Under the pieces are notes generated by a model. That model saw only the letters and a list, made by a program, of their open reading frames with translations, did no database searches and had not been told where the DNA came from. A DNA stretch of 38,809 nucleotides from the NCBI RefSeq assembly GCF_000308815.1, contig NZ_BAFX01000191.1:1-38809 (forward strand). Direction: 5' to 3'. Of the stretch, positions 7,544-15,151 are shown in pieces; positions within the stretch are counted from its first letter, which is position 1, and every line of letters begins with the position of its first letter. The stretch is from Nocardia concava NBRC 100430. GTDB lineage: Bacteria > Actinomycetota > Actinomycetes > Mycobacteriales > Mycobacteriaceae. The position numbers and the translations under genes are program-made.

Positions 7544-8716
7544 ATGGCCAAGCAGGCCTACGTCCGCACCAAGCCGCACGTCAACATCGGCACCATGGGT
7601 CACGTCGACCACGGCAAGACCACGCTGACCGCCGCCATCACCAAGGTGCTGGCCGAGCGCGGCGGCACCACCTTCACCCCGTTCGACCGCATCGACCGGG
7701 CCCCGGAGGAGATCGAGCGCGGCATCACCATCAATATCGCGCACGTCGAATACGAGACCGCCACACGGCATTACGCGCACGTGGACATGCCGGGCCACGC
7801 CGACTTCGTGAAGAACATGATCACGGGCGCGGCCCAGCTGGACGGGGCGATCCTGGTGGTGTCGGCCGACGACGGCGTCATGCCGCAGACCAGCGAGCAC
7901 GTGCTGCTGGCTCGGCAGGTCGGTGTCGAGCACATCGTGGTGGCGCTCAACAAGGCCGACGTCGCCGACGGGGAGCTGCTGGAGCTGATCGAGCTCGAGG
8001 TGCGAGAGCTGCTGTCCGCCAACGGCTTCGACGGCGAGGGCGCCCCGGTGATACCGGTGTCCGGCCTGCGCGCGCTGCAGGGCGACGAGCACTGGTCCGA
8101 GCAGCTGCTGCGGTTGCTCGACGCGGTGGACGAGTACGTACCCATGCCCGTCCGCTACACCGACGCGCCGTTCCTCATGCCGGTGGAGAACGTGCTCACC
8201 ATCACCGGTCGCGGCACGGTCGTGACCGGCGCGGTGGAGCGCGGCCGGATCCGGCCGGGCGACCGGGTTTCGGTGCTCGGCTTCGGCGGCGAGCTGGAGG
8301 CGGTCGTCACCAGCGTCGAAACCTTCGGCCGGACAATGGAATCGGCCGAGGCGGGCGACAACGTGGCGCTGCTGCTGCGCGGCGTGCAGCGCGGTCAGGT
8401 GGCGCGCGGACAGGTGGTCGCGGCGGTCGGCAGCATCGCGGTGCACTCCGGGTTCACCGCCCGCGTGCACCTGCTGTCGGCCGCGGAGGGTGGTCGGCGC
8501 ACGCCGATCTCGTCCGGCTACCGCCCGCAGTTCTTCCTGCGCACCGGTGACGTATCCGGTCACGTGGTGCTGCCGGAGGGACGGGCGATGCCGGGCGACA
8601 CGGTCGAGCTGTCGGTCACCCTGGACCGCGCGGTGCCGTTGGAGCCGGGGCTCGGCTTCGCGGTGCGTGAGGGCAACCTGACGGTCGCCGCGGGCACTGT
8701 ACTGTCCGTCGACTAG
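7544..8716 (+). CDS. tuf: Divergent elongation factor Tu (second EF-Tu)
   Basis: A translation GTPase that delivers aminoacyl-tRNA to the ribosome. The 390-aa protein has G1 GHVDHGKT (19-26), the switch I sequence RGITINIAHVEYET, G3 DMPGH (about 82-86), NKAD (136-139) and both beta-barrel domains (YRPQFFLRT near the end). ATG 7544, preceded by CGGAG, gives the standard MAK start. It departs from housekeeping EF-Tu at conserved places: DMPGH where DAPGH or DCPGH is usual, and the C-terminal REGGRTVGAG reads REGNLTVAAG. No rpsL, rpsG or fusA lies beside it, so this is not the str-operon copy. Actinobacterial extra EF-Tu genes of this kind (for example Streptomyces tuf3) are often stress-linked or tied to elfamycin resistance. 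Here that is inference only. A strong terminator follows directly. Confidence 0.9.
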   Translation: MAKQAYVRTKPHVNIGTMGHVDHGKTTLTAAITKVLAERGGTTFTPFDRIDRAPEEIERGITINIAHVEYETATRHYAHVDMPGHADFVKNMITGAAQLDGAILVVSADDGVMPQTSEHVLLARQVGVEHIVVALNKADVADGELLELIELEVRELLSANGFDGEGAPVIPVSGLRALQGDEHWSEQLLRLLDAVDEYVPMPVRYTDAPFLMPVENVLTITGRGTVVTGAVERGRIRPGDRVSVLGFGGELEAVVTSVETFGRTMESAEAGDNVALLLRGVQRGQVARGQVVAAVGSIAVHSGFTARVHLLSAAEGGRRTPISSGYRPQFFLRTGDVSGHVVLPEGRAMPGDTVELSVTLDRAVPLEPGLGFAVREGNLTVAAGTVLSVD

Positions 8717-8724
8717 GTGCAGGT

Positions 8725-8769
8725 GGATCCCGGTCCGAGCGTCTCGCTCGGGCCGGGATCCCGTGTTTT
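8725..8769 (+). terminator. Rho-independent terminator after the EF-Tu paralogue
   Basis: A 17-pair stem (GGATCCCGGTCCGAGCG at 8725-8741 with its complement at 8745-8761, one G-U pair) closes a 3-base TCT loop and is followed by CGTGTTTTG. It starts 8 bases after the stop codon. Confidence 0.9.
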
Positions 8770-8796
8770 GACCGGTATGTCGCTATTGTTTCGCCC

Positions 8797-9753
8797 ATGA
8801 CCACCCGTTGCCAAAAGATTGCCGTTGCATTGGGCGTGGCCGCGCTGGCCCTCACCGGCTGCTCCTCCAACTCGAAGAGCGACTCGGACAAGATCGACGT
8901 CGGAGTCCTGGTCATCACCATGTTCGATCCCGAGAACGAGGTGTGGCTGCAACGCGAGCAGCTGTCCACCACCGTCGATGTCCCCGGCGCGTTCAAGCCG
9001 GTGCGCTGCAATGCCGACAAGCTGTGCGTGGCCGAGACCGGCCAGGGCAAATCGAATGCCGCGACGACCATGATGGCCATCCTCGGCAGCGACAAGTTCG
9101 ACTTCTCCAAGGCGTACTTCCTCACCGCCGGCATCGCCGGAACCCCGCCCGAGCAGGGCACTCTCGGCGGCGCGGCCTGGGCGCGCTGGGTGGTCGACTT
9201 CGATCTGGGCAACCACCTGGACCCGGCCGCCGCCCCCGACGTCCCATTCGGCTTCCGCCCGGTCGAGGATTACAACACCGCCGCCTACCAACTCGACGGT
9301 TCCCTGGTGGACAAGGCGTACGAGTGGACCAAGGACGCGAAGCTCACCGACAGCCCCGACGCGGCCGCCGAGCGCGCGATGTACCCGGGCCAGGAGGGCC
9401 GCACTCCGGGAGTCATGAAGTGCGACACCATGACCGGCGACGACTTCTTCTCCGGCAAGTTCCTCTCCGACACCGCGGGCTACATCATGAAGGACCGCAC
9501 CAAGGGCGCGGGCGTCTACTGCACGACGCAGATGGAGGACAACGCCACCGCCACGTCCCTGAAGGCCCACGGCTACCTCAACCGCTACCTGTCGCTGCGC
9601 ACCATGAGCAACTTCGACCAGCCCTACCCGGGCCAGTCGGTGGTCCAGCACCTGGACCAGAGCAGCGGCGGCTTCAAGATCGCCCTCGAAAACCAGTACA
9701 CCCTGGGCAAGACCGTCGCCGACCACCTGCTGAAGACCCCGCCGACGAGCTGA
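8797..9753 (+). CDS. Purine nucleoside permease (NUP)-family lipoprotein
   Basis: An exported 318-aa protein of the NUP family, which is related to nucleoside phosphorylases and named after a fungal purine-nucleoside transport protein. The N-terminus is a lipoprotein signal (basic start, hydrophobic core, lipobox LTGC with C22), so it is probably anchored on the outer face of the membrane. Family features include ITMFDPENEVWL near residue 40 and KAYFLTAGIAGTPPEQGTLG, followed by WARWVVDFDLGNHLDP. It has no multi-span membrane region, so bacterial members are more likely nucleoside-binding or -cleaving than true permeases. A TATTGT lies seven bases before the ATG and no Shine-Dalgarno is seen, so the mRNA may be leaderless. 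It stands alone between a terminator and the acyl-CoA dehydrogenase gene. Confidence 0.82.
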   Translation: MTTRCQKIAVALGVAALALTGCSSNSKSDSDKIDVGVLVITMFDPENEVWLQREQLSTTVDVPGAFKPVRCNADKLCVAETGQGKSNAATTMMAILGSDKFDFSKAYFLTAGIAGTPPEQGTLGGAAWARWVVDFDLGNHLDPAAAPDVPFGFRPVEDYNTAAYQLDGSLVDKAYEWTKDAKLTDSPDAAAERAMYPGQEGRTPGVMKCDTMTGDDFFSGKFLSDTAGYIMKDRTKGAGVYCTTQMEDNATATSLKAHGYLNRYLSLRTMSNFDQPYPGQSVVQHLDQSSGGFKIALENQYTLGKTVADHLLKTPPTS

Positions 9754-9780
9754 GTTCGTTCGAGGGTGGCCGGGATTCTC

Positions 9781-9809
9781 TGGTCCGGGGCGAGGGTCGT
9801 CCCGGACCA
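9781..9809 (+). promoter_or_regulatory. Dyad overlapping the acyl-CoA dehydrogenase start
   Basis: TGGTCCGGG (9781-9789) and CCCGGACCA (9801-9809) are perfect inverted arms around an 11-base loop containing GAGGG. The last base is the A of the ATG at 9809. It could be an RNA hairpin showing the Shine-Dalgarno in its loop, or a 29-bp repressor operator. No T-run follows, so it is not a terminator. Confidence 0.5.
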
Positions 9810-10975
9810 TGGGGTCCATGGAACGTGGGCACTACGGGGACGATCATCGGGCATTCGCCGAACTGGCGCGAGGCTTCGTGCGCAAGGAGGTCGCGCCGCA
9901 CTATCTGGAGTTCGAGGACGCGGGGATCGTGCCGCGGTCGGTGTTCGCGCGGGCGGGGGAGTTGGGGCTGCTCGGCTTCGCAGTGCCGCCGATTTACGGC
10001 GGGCTCGGGGTCTCGGATTTCCGGTTCAACCAGATCCTCATCGAAGAGTTCATGGAGGGCGACTGCGCCGGGGTAGGGCTGAATTTCGCCCTGCACAACG
10101 ACATTTGCACGCCGTACCTGGTGAATCTGACCACCGAGGAGCAGCGGGAGCGGTGGCTGCCCGGATTCGTCGCGGGCACACTGATCGCCGCCATCGGCAT
10201 GACCGAACCGGGCGCGGGTTCCGATGTCGCCGGAATCCGCACGGCCGCAGTCGATATGGGTGACCACTTCCTGGTGAACGGCGCAAAGACGTTCATCACC
10301 AACGGAATCAACGCCGACCTGGTGATCACCGCGGTCCGAACCTCCGCCGAGCGGCATCGCGGCATCAGCCTGCTGGTCCTCGAACGCGGCATGGAGGGCT
10401 TCGAACGCGGCCGCAACCTCGAAAAGCTCGGCCTGAAATCCCAGGACACCGCCGAACTCACCTTCACCGATGTCCGTGTCCCCAAAGCGAATGTCCTCGG
10501 CGAAGTGGGCCGAGGCTTCGAATACCTGATGGGCAACCTCCCACAGGAGCGCATGCAGATCGCCGTAGCCTGCCTGGCCCGCTCCCGCGTCGCGCTCCGC
10601 ACCACCATCGAATACGTCAGCACCCGACAGGCTTTCGGCCAACCCATCGGCGCGTTCCAGAACACCAAGTTCACCCTCGCCGACGTCGCCACCGAAGTCT
10701 CGGTAGCCGAAGCCTTCATCGACAAGTGCGTCCTGGAACTCAACGCGGGCCGTCTCACCCCTGCCGACGCCGCCAAGGCCAAGCTTTGGGCCTCCGAGAT
10801 GGAATTCCGCTGCATCGACCGCTGCCAGCAGCTCTTCGGCGGGTACGGCTACATGCGCGAATACCCGATCGCCCGGGCGGCCGCCGACGCCCGGATCACC
10901 CGTGTTTACGGCGGAACATCCGAAATCATGCGAGAAATCATCGGCCGAGATATGAAACTGACTGGCGCGCAATAG
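9809..10975 (+). CDS. Acyl-CoA dehydrogenase
   Basis: A FAD-dependent enzyme that introduces the alpha-beta double bond into acyl-CoA in beta-oxidation. The 388-aa length and the motifs IGMTEPGAGSD, TFITNG, RQAFGQPIGAFQ and QLFGGYGYMREYPIAR are typical. At the place where MCAD has its catalytic Glu (YEGT) this protein has YGGTSEIM. Like long-chain acyl-CoA dehydrogenase, it carries Glu in GNLPQERMQIA (E247), the likely catalytic base. Two starts are possible, ATG 9809 and ATG 9818. The first is kept, with GAGGG inside the hairpin loop as a possible Shine-Dalgarno. The preceding lipoprotein gene is 55 bp upstream, but the dyad between them suggests separate control. The substrate chain length cannot be read with certainty. 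Confidence 0.92.
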   Translation: MGSMERGHYGDDHRAFAELARGFVRKEVAPHYLEFEDAGIVPRSVFARAGELGLLGFAVPPIYGGLGVSDFRFNQILIEEFMEGDCAGVGLNFALHNDICTPYLVNLTTEEQRERWLPGFVAGTLIAAIGMTEPGAGSDVAGIRTAAVDMGDHFLVNGAKTFITNGINADLVITAVRTSAERHRGISLLVLERGMEGFERGRNLEKLGLKSQDTAELTFTDVRVPKANVLGEVGRGFEYLMGNLPQERMQIAVACLARSRVALRTTIEYVSTRQAFGQPIGAFQNTKFTLADVATEVSVAEAFIDKCVLELNAGRLTPADAAKAKLWASEMEFRCIDRCQQLFGGYGYMREYPIARAAADARITRVYGGTSEIMREIIGRDMKLTGAQ

Positions 10976-11034
10976 GATTAAGAATCCTGGTCGGTATGGC
11001 TGTTTGAAAAGCCGTATATCACTTGATAATTCGG

Positions 11035-11063
11035 TTCGAAAGGATGATCGAGAAGCGTAGAAT
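11035..11063 (+). promoter_or_regulatory. Leaderless promoter of the HNH/DUF222 gene
   Basis: TTCGAA (11035-11040), a 17-bp spacer and TAGAAT (11058-11063) end six bases before the ATG at 11070. Transcription would begin at or next to the start codon, and no Shine-Dalgarno is present. Confidence 0.5.
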
Positions 11064-11069
11064 AGTGTC

Positions 11070-12546
11070 ATGACCAGCGGTGAAGGGATTCTCGACAACG
11101 GCACGATCGCCGACGCGATCGCGCTGCTGTCGCAGATCACCGACACCCTGCTCTCCCAGTCTTTCGGTGGGTTCTCCGATGACGAGTTCGTCGAGTTCAT
11201 GCAGGAATTCGAAACCCGTAAGCGTGCCATGGCCGCGATCGATCACCGCATCGTCGGCGAAGTGCGTAACCGGAATCTGCCGGAGAAGGCCGGGTGGAAG
11301 AACCACACCGGCAAATACCTCGAACAAGGCCCTGCGCCTCGGCCATGCCGAGGCCGGTGCGCGCGTGCACGCCGCGGACTACCTCGGCGAGCGTCAGGTC
11401 ACCGGGCAGGTGTTGGAGCCGATGCTGGCGTGGGTCGCGGCCGCTCAGGAGCAGGGCTTGGTGTCGCCGGATCATGCGCGTCGGATCGTGAAGATCATGC
11501 GCCGCATTCCCGGCAAGACCGACCCGGAGTTGGTGGGGAAGGCGGAAATGGAGTTGGCGCACTTCGCCACCCGCTCCACCCCTGATGATCTGCCCAAGAT
11601 CGGGGACCGCATCCTGGGCTACCTCGACCCCGACGGCTCGCTCACCCGTGAAGACGACCGCCAAGCCCGGCGTGGGATCGTCCTGGGCAAGCAGGGCGTG
11701 GACGGCATGAGCACCATCACCGGCGAACTCACCCCGGCCGCGCGTGCCCTGTTGGATCCGATCTTCGCCGACCTGGCCCAGCCCGGCATGTGCAACCCCG
11801 ACGACCCGCAGAGCCCGCAGCGCGCCAAGGGAATCCACCCCGACACCCTGGCCGCCGCCGCACGCCGCGACACCCGCACCACCGCCCAGCGCCAGCACGA
11901 CGCGTTGATCGCGCTGCTGCGCCCGGAGATGGGTCCGGCCAACCTCGGCCAGCACCGCGGGCTCCCGGTTTCCACGATCATCACCATGTCGCTGGCGGAG
12001 GTGGAGGCGGCTGCCGGTGTGGCGACCACCGCGTCGGGTGGCACGGTGCCGATGGAAGAGGCGCTGCGCCTCGCCGAGCAGTCGCGCCCGTTCCTCACGA
12101 TCTTCGACCACGCTGGTCGCCCACTGCATTTCGGACGGGCCAAGGGCCACCGGCTGGCCAACGCGGATCAGCGCCGCGCGTTGATCGCGGCCGAGCGTGG
12201 CTGCACCCGCCCCGGCTGCGACGCCCCCGCCACCCTCTGCGCGGTGCATCACGTCACCGATTGGGCCAAGGGTGGTCCCACCGATATCGAAAACCTGACT
12301 CTGGCTTGCGATTCCTGCCACTCCCTGATCGGGGAAGGCCCGGACAAATGGAAAACGGTGGTCATGCCACCGGAATCCGAGCACGCCGGGCGCATCGGCT
12401 GGATCGCCCCGCCATCCATCGACCCTTCCCAGACTCCGCAGGTGAATGACCGTCACCATGCCGGGGAGTTGAAAGCGGCTGCCCTCACTGGGATTCGGCA
12501 ACGGACGCGGAAGCGCCCGGCGGTCCGGTGCGGGTTACGTCCCTAA
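11070..12546 (+). pseudogene. 13E12-repeat/DUF222 HNH endonuclease, frameshifted
   Basis: Two consecutive frames together give one roughly 491-aa DUF222-HNH protein. The first (from ATG 11070) reads correctly to HTGKYLEQ. The family sequence then resumes one frame later as ALRLGHAEAGARVHAADYLG. A single extra G near 11328 (in CAAGGCC) accounts for the shift. After it, everything to the TAA at 12546 is intact, including the HNH nuclease: CTRPGCDAPATLCAVHH, then GGPTDIENLTLACDSCHSL. Codon quality is equally good on both sides, so the change is recent, an assembly error or, less likely, a +1 programmed shift. Proteins of this family are repeated in mycobacterial and nocardial genomes and may be mobile, but no flanking repeat or att site was found here. 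Confidence 0.82.
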
Positions 12547-12752
12547 TTCCCGTGGCAGCCTCACCCAATGGTGGGGCCCCGTGGGTTGCTTCCGAAACCG
12601 GATGCTCATGCGTGGCTGGCGTGCGCAAAGCACGGGGAAGCGTGGTCACCTCGCCTGCCCTACCGGACTTGGGCTGACGCCAAGCCGGGAGCCGTCACCC
12701 GCCGATCCCGGCCCACGGACTGCACGCATCACCTTCTCGAGCCCCCAAACCT

Positions 12753-12845
12753 CAAAGGGCTCTTTGCTCTTGTCTTTTGTTCTTTTCTTCTCTTCTTCCA
12801 GGCGTCTTTTTCTTTTGTTCTTTTTTCTTTTGGTTCTTTATCGTT
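12753..12845 (+). terminator. Hairpin plus long T-rich tract between convergent genes
   Basis: CAAAG-GGCT-CTTTG (12753-12766) is a weak hairpin followed by about 75 bases that are almost only T and C on the plus strand, with runs such as CTTTTTCTTTTG. It can terminate the HNH transcript. The tract reaches into the last codons of the dehydrogenase gene, whose transcript would there be A/G-rich. The composition is far from the GC-rich surroundings. Confidence 0.55.
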
Positions 12846-13653
12846 TCAGCCCGTGAGCGGAAGCGATGAGCTTCTCCATGACCGTGCGCGGCAGTATCCG
12901 CCGCACCAGGAACATCACCGGCGCATTGCTACCCACCGCATACAACGGCTTGGGTCGATCCGAATTGACCGCTCCCACAATGGTTTCGGCCACCTTCTCG
13001 GGCGGGATCCCCTTGCTCATCTTGGCGTCGAGCACACCCATGAACTTGGTGAACTCCGCGGTGTGCGGCGACCCTTCGCTCAGGTACTTGGCACGGCGTT
13101 CGCTCAGGCCCGTGTTGATCTGCCCCGGTTCGACGGTGGTGATCCACACCCCGAACGGTGACTCCTCGAACCGCGCCGCCGTCGCGAATCCGCGAATCGC
13201 GGCCTTGGTCGCGACGTAAGACGACCGGTAGGCCATGGGGAAGCTGCCCAGCATGGACCCGACCATGATGATCCGTCCGTAGCCGCGCTCCCGCATCCCC
13301 GGCAGTACCGCCTGGGTCAAGGCGATCGCTCCGAAGACATTGAGCTGGAACAGTCTTTCCAGAGCTTCGCGGGGCAACTCCGCCAGCGGTCCGGCCTGAC
13401 TCTCCCCGGCGTTGTTGATCAGCACGTCCACCGCCCCGAGCTCGGCCGCGAACTGCTCGATCGACGCGTTGTCGGTCAGGTCCAGCGCTCGATACTCGAC
13501 CCCCGGTACTCGATCGCTCTCCGCGAGCTTGTCCGGGTTCCGGCTCGTTCCGATCACCTTGTGCCCGAGCGCCGCGAATGCCGCCGCGGTGGCCTTGCCG
13601 ATGCCGGAGGATGCGCCGGTGACGAGGACGGTGCGAGTCGTGTTGCTGCTCAT
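12838..13653 (-). CDS. Short-chain dehydrogenase/reductase (SDR)
   Basis: An NAD(P)-dependent oxidoreductase of the classical SDR type, 271 aa. The cofactor motif TGASSGIG is at 12-19, NNAG at 80-83, and the catalytic Ser133, Tyr146 and Lys150 lie in VGSMLGS and YVATK. The TSRNPDKL stretch after the second strand suggests NADP(H) preference. The substrate is unknown; close relatives act on lipids, steroids or short alcohols. The start ATG at 13653 has no clear Shine-Dalgarno. The small gene at 13664-13867 ends 10 bp upstream on the same strand, so translation may be coupled. The gene's 3' end runs into the T-rich tract shared with the convergent HNH gene. Confidence 0.9.
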   Translation of the reverse strand: MSSNTTRTVLVTGASSGIGKATAAAFAALGHKVIGTSRNPDKLAESDRVPGVEYRALDLTDNASIEQFAAELGAVDVLINNAGESQAGPLAELPREALERLFQLNVFGAIALTQAVLPGMRERGYGRIIMVGSMLGSFPMAYRSSYVATKAAIRGFATAARFEESPFGVWITTVEPGQINTGLSERRAKYLSEGSPHTAEFTKFMGVLDAKMSKGIPPEKVAETIVGAVNSDRPKPLYAVGSNAPVMFLVRRILPRTVMEKLIASAHGLKR

Positions 13654-13663
13654 GGCAGCGACG

Positions 13664-13867
13664 TTATCGGGTGCGGCGGGGGTGCGGCCAGGAGGCGGGC
13701 CGTCGGACGGATTGCAATTCCGGCCAGGAACGCAAGATGGGGGTGCAGCGGGTGTGGCGGCGTTCCGCGTTGGATTCGCCGGTAACCGAGCGGACGCCCA
13801 GCCAGATGCCGAGACCGAACGTGGGTACCGCCAATGCGGGAACTAGCAGGATGGCGGTTGAGCTCAT
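13664..13867 (-). CDS. Small hypothetical membrane protein (67 aa)
   Basis: The short frame starts at ATG 13867, with GAGGT nine bases upstream, and stops (TAA) ten bases before the SDR gene. The N-terminus reads as one membrane span (ILLVPALAVPTFGLGIWLGV). The rest is basic and polar (SNAERRHTRCTPILRSWPEL). The position and start signal support a real gene in an operon with the dehydrogenase. No family is recognised. Confidence 0.45.
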   Translation of the reverse strand: MSSTAILLVPALAVPTFGLGIWLGVRSVTGESNAERRHTRCTPILRSWPELQSVRRPASWPHPRRTR

Positions 13868-14018
13868 GGTGGGGTGACCTCGATTGCTGGTCGGCGTCCG
13901 GAGCGGATGTGGATGAATCGCACAGGGGGCGCGGCTGTTACGTGACGAATCGCGGTGAGGTCGGAAAGTGCATCAGCGGGTTGTTGTCCGTGACCATGCG
14001 ATACACCCAAATATGTCG

Positions 14019-14059
14019 GTTGCGCCACACCGGGCGGTCTGCGTTGATATGTTGCGCCA
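14019..14059 (+). promoter_or_regulatory. Direct repeats upstream of the AraC gene
   Basis: GTTGCGCCA occurs at 14019-14027 and at 14051-14059, 32 bp apart (about three helical turns), each close to an ATATGT. The site lies between the divergent small-protein/SDR operon and the AraC gene. Direct half-sites are what AraC-family proteins usually bind, so autoregulation or control of the SDR operon is a reasonable inference. Confidence 0.4.
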
Positions 14060-14110
14060 ACCCGATGGGGAACAGAAATTTGTCGGGAGTAGTCGAAGAG
14101 GACCGCGTAC

Positions 14111-15148
14111 ATGTTCGACTGGGATCTAGTCAGGAATACCTCCAGCGTGCACATATTGACGCAGCTCGCGGAGGAACGGGGGATGCCGGTGGGCGAGTGT
14201 CTGGCGGGGGCCGGACTGTCGCCGCCGGCGGTGATCGACTCCAATGCCGAAGTCACCGCCCGGCAGGAAATCACGGTGGTGCGGAATCTGCTCGCGCGCT
14301 TCGGGGACGAGGCGGGGCTGGGGGTGGAGGCGGGGAGCCGGTATCACATCTCGTTGTATGGGCCGTGGGGGCTGGCCTTGCTGGCAAGCCGCACGCTTCG
14401 GGATGCCGTGGATATCGCGTTGCGGTACGTGGAGCTGGCATTCGCGTTCGGGCAGTTGAGTTTCGAGGAGGCCGCGGGGGAGGGGCGGCTGCGGTTCGAT
14501 GATCATGAAGTGCCCGAGGATGTTCGGGCTTTTCTGACCGAGCGGGTCATGACGGGGATCCAGATGATCGGGCGGGAACTGTTCTCGATGGGGGTTCCGG
14601 TGCGGCGCTTGAGTTTCCGGCACCGGGGGCCCGCTGACACCGCGCGCTATCGGGCGGTGTTCGGGCTCGAGCCGAGCTTCGGCGCGGGCGGCAATGAACT
14701 CGTCTTCGACGCCGCCTATCTGGATGTGCCGCTGCCGCAGGCCAATGAGTGGGCGCGTAGCACCTGTGAGCAGATGTGCCGGGATCTGTTGGCCCGCAGG
14801 CATGCTCGCACCGGCGTCTCGGGGGCGGTGCGGGATCTGCTGGTGCGCAATCCGGGGGAGATTCCCGATCAGTCGGCGGTGGCGGCCGAATTGTTCGTGA
14901 GTCCGCGCACGCTGTCGCGGCGGCTCCACGAGGAGGGCACCTCGTTCCGGGCGCTGCTCGACGAAGTGCGGCAGGCACTCTCGGAGGAACTGCTCGACCA
15001 CACCCATATGACGACCGAGCAGGTGGCGGCACGATTGGGGTATGCCGAGGCCGCCTCCTTCATCCGGGCCTTCCGGCGCTGGAACGGGTGTCCGCCACAG
15101 GAGTACCGGGCCCGCGGGGTGCGGGCCCGGGAGCCGGAATTGGTCTGA
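14111..15148 (+). CDS. AraC-family transcriptional regulator (arabinose-binding-domain type)
   Basis: A 345-aa cytoplasmic activator. Residues about 15-210 match the ligand-binding domain of the OruR/MmoQ-like AraC group (SSVHILTQLAEERGMPVGECL, then RYHISLYGPWGLALLASRTLRDAVDIALRY, each quoted only in part here). The C-terminal 95 residues hold two helix-turn-helix motifs, SAVAAELFVSPRTLSRRL and TEQVAARLGYAEAASFIRAF, followed by the family signature RRWNGCPPQEYR. ATG 14111 is preceded by GAGGA at nine bases. The protein type is the same as VirS, which controls the mymA operon in Mycobacterium tuberculosis, but the mymA-like cluster here is 14 kb away. The nearest candidate targets are the divergent SDR operon and the convergent amidohydrolase. 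Confidence 0.9.
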   Translation: MFDWDLVRNTSSVHILTQLAEERGMPVGECLAGAGLSPPAVIDSNAEVTARQEITVVRNLLARFGDEAGLGVEAGSRYHISLYGPWGLALLASRTLRDAVDIALRYVELAFAFGQLSFEEAAGEGRLRFDDHEVPEDVRAFLTERVMTGIQMIGRELFSMGVPVRRLSFRHRGPADTARYRAVFGLEPSFGAGGNELVFDAAYLDVPLPQANEWARSTCEQMCRDLLARRHARTGVSGAVRDLLVRNPGEIPDQSAVAAELFVSPRTLSRRLHEEGTSFRALLDEVRQALSEELLDHTHMTTEQVAARLGYAEAASFIRAFRRWNGCPPQEYRARGVRAREPELV

Positions 15149-15151
15149 CCG

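Noticed and set aside
4766..8563. Very long open frame (1265 codons) on the minus strand, opposite the SARP and EF-Tu genes
   Set aside because: The composition is low-complexity Arg/Gly/His/Gln-rich with no domain, and it crosses two well-supported genes. It is the usual antisense opening caused by GC-rich third positions.
12547..12760. Possible mobile-element boundary after the HNH gene
   Set aside because: No terminal inverted repeat, target duplication or transposase fragment was found on either side of 11070-12546.
12568..13161. 197-codon plus-strand frame through the T-rich tract, with a hydrophobic Phe/Leu/Ser stretch
   Set aside because: The stretch is just translation of the pyrimidine tract, and the frame then runs antisense to the SDR gene.
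13664..13867. Treating the 67-aa frame as noise
   Set aside because: It was kept at modest confidence because it has a Shine-Dalgarno, a clear membrane span and operon spacing to the SDR gene.
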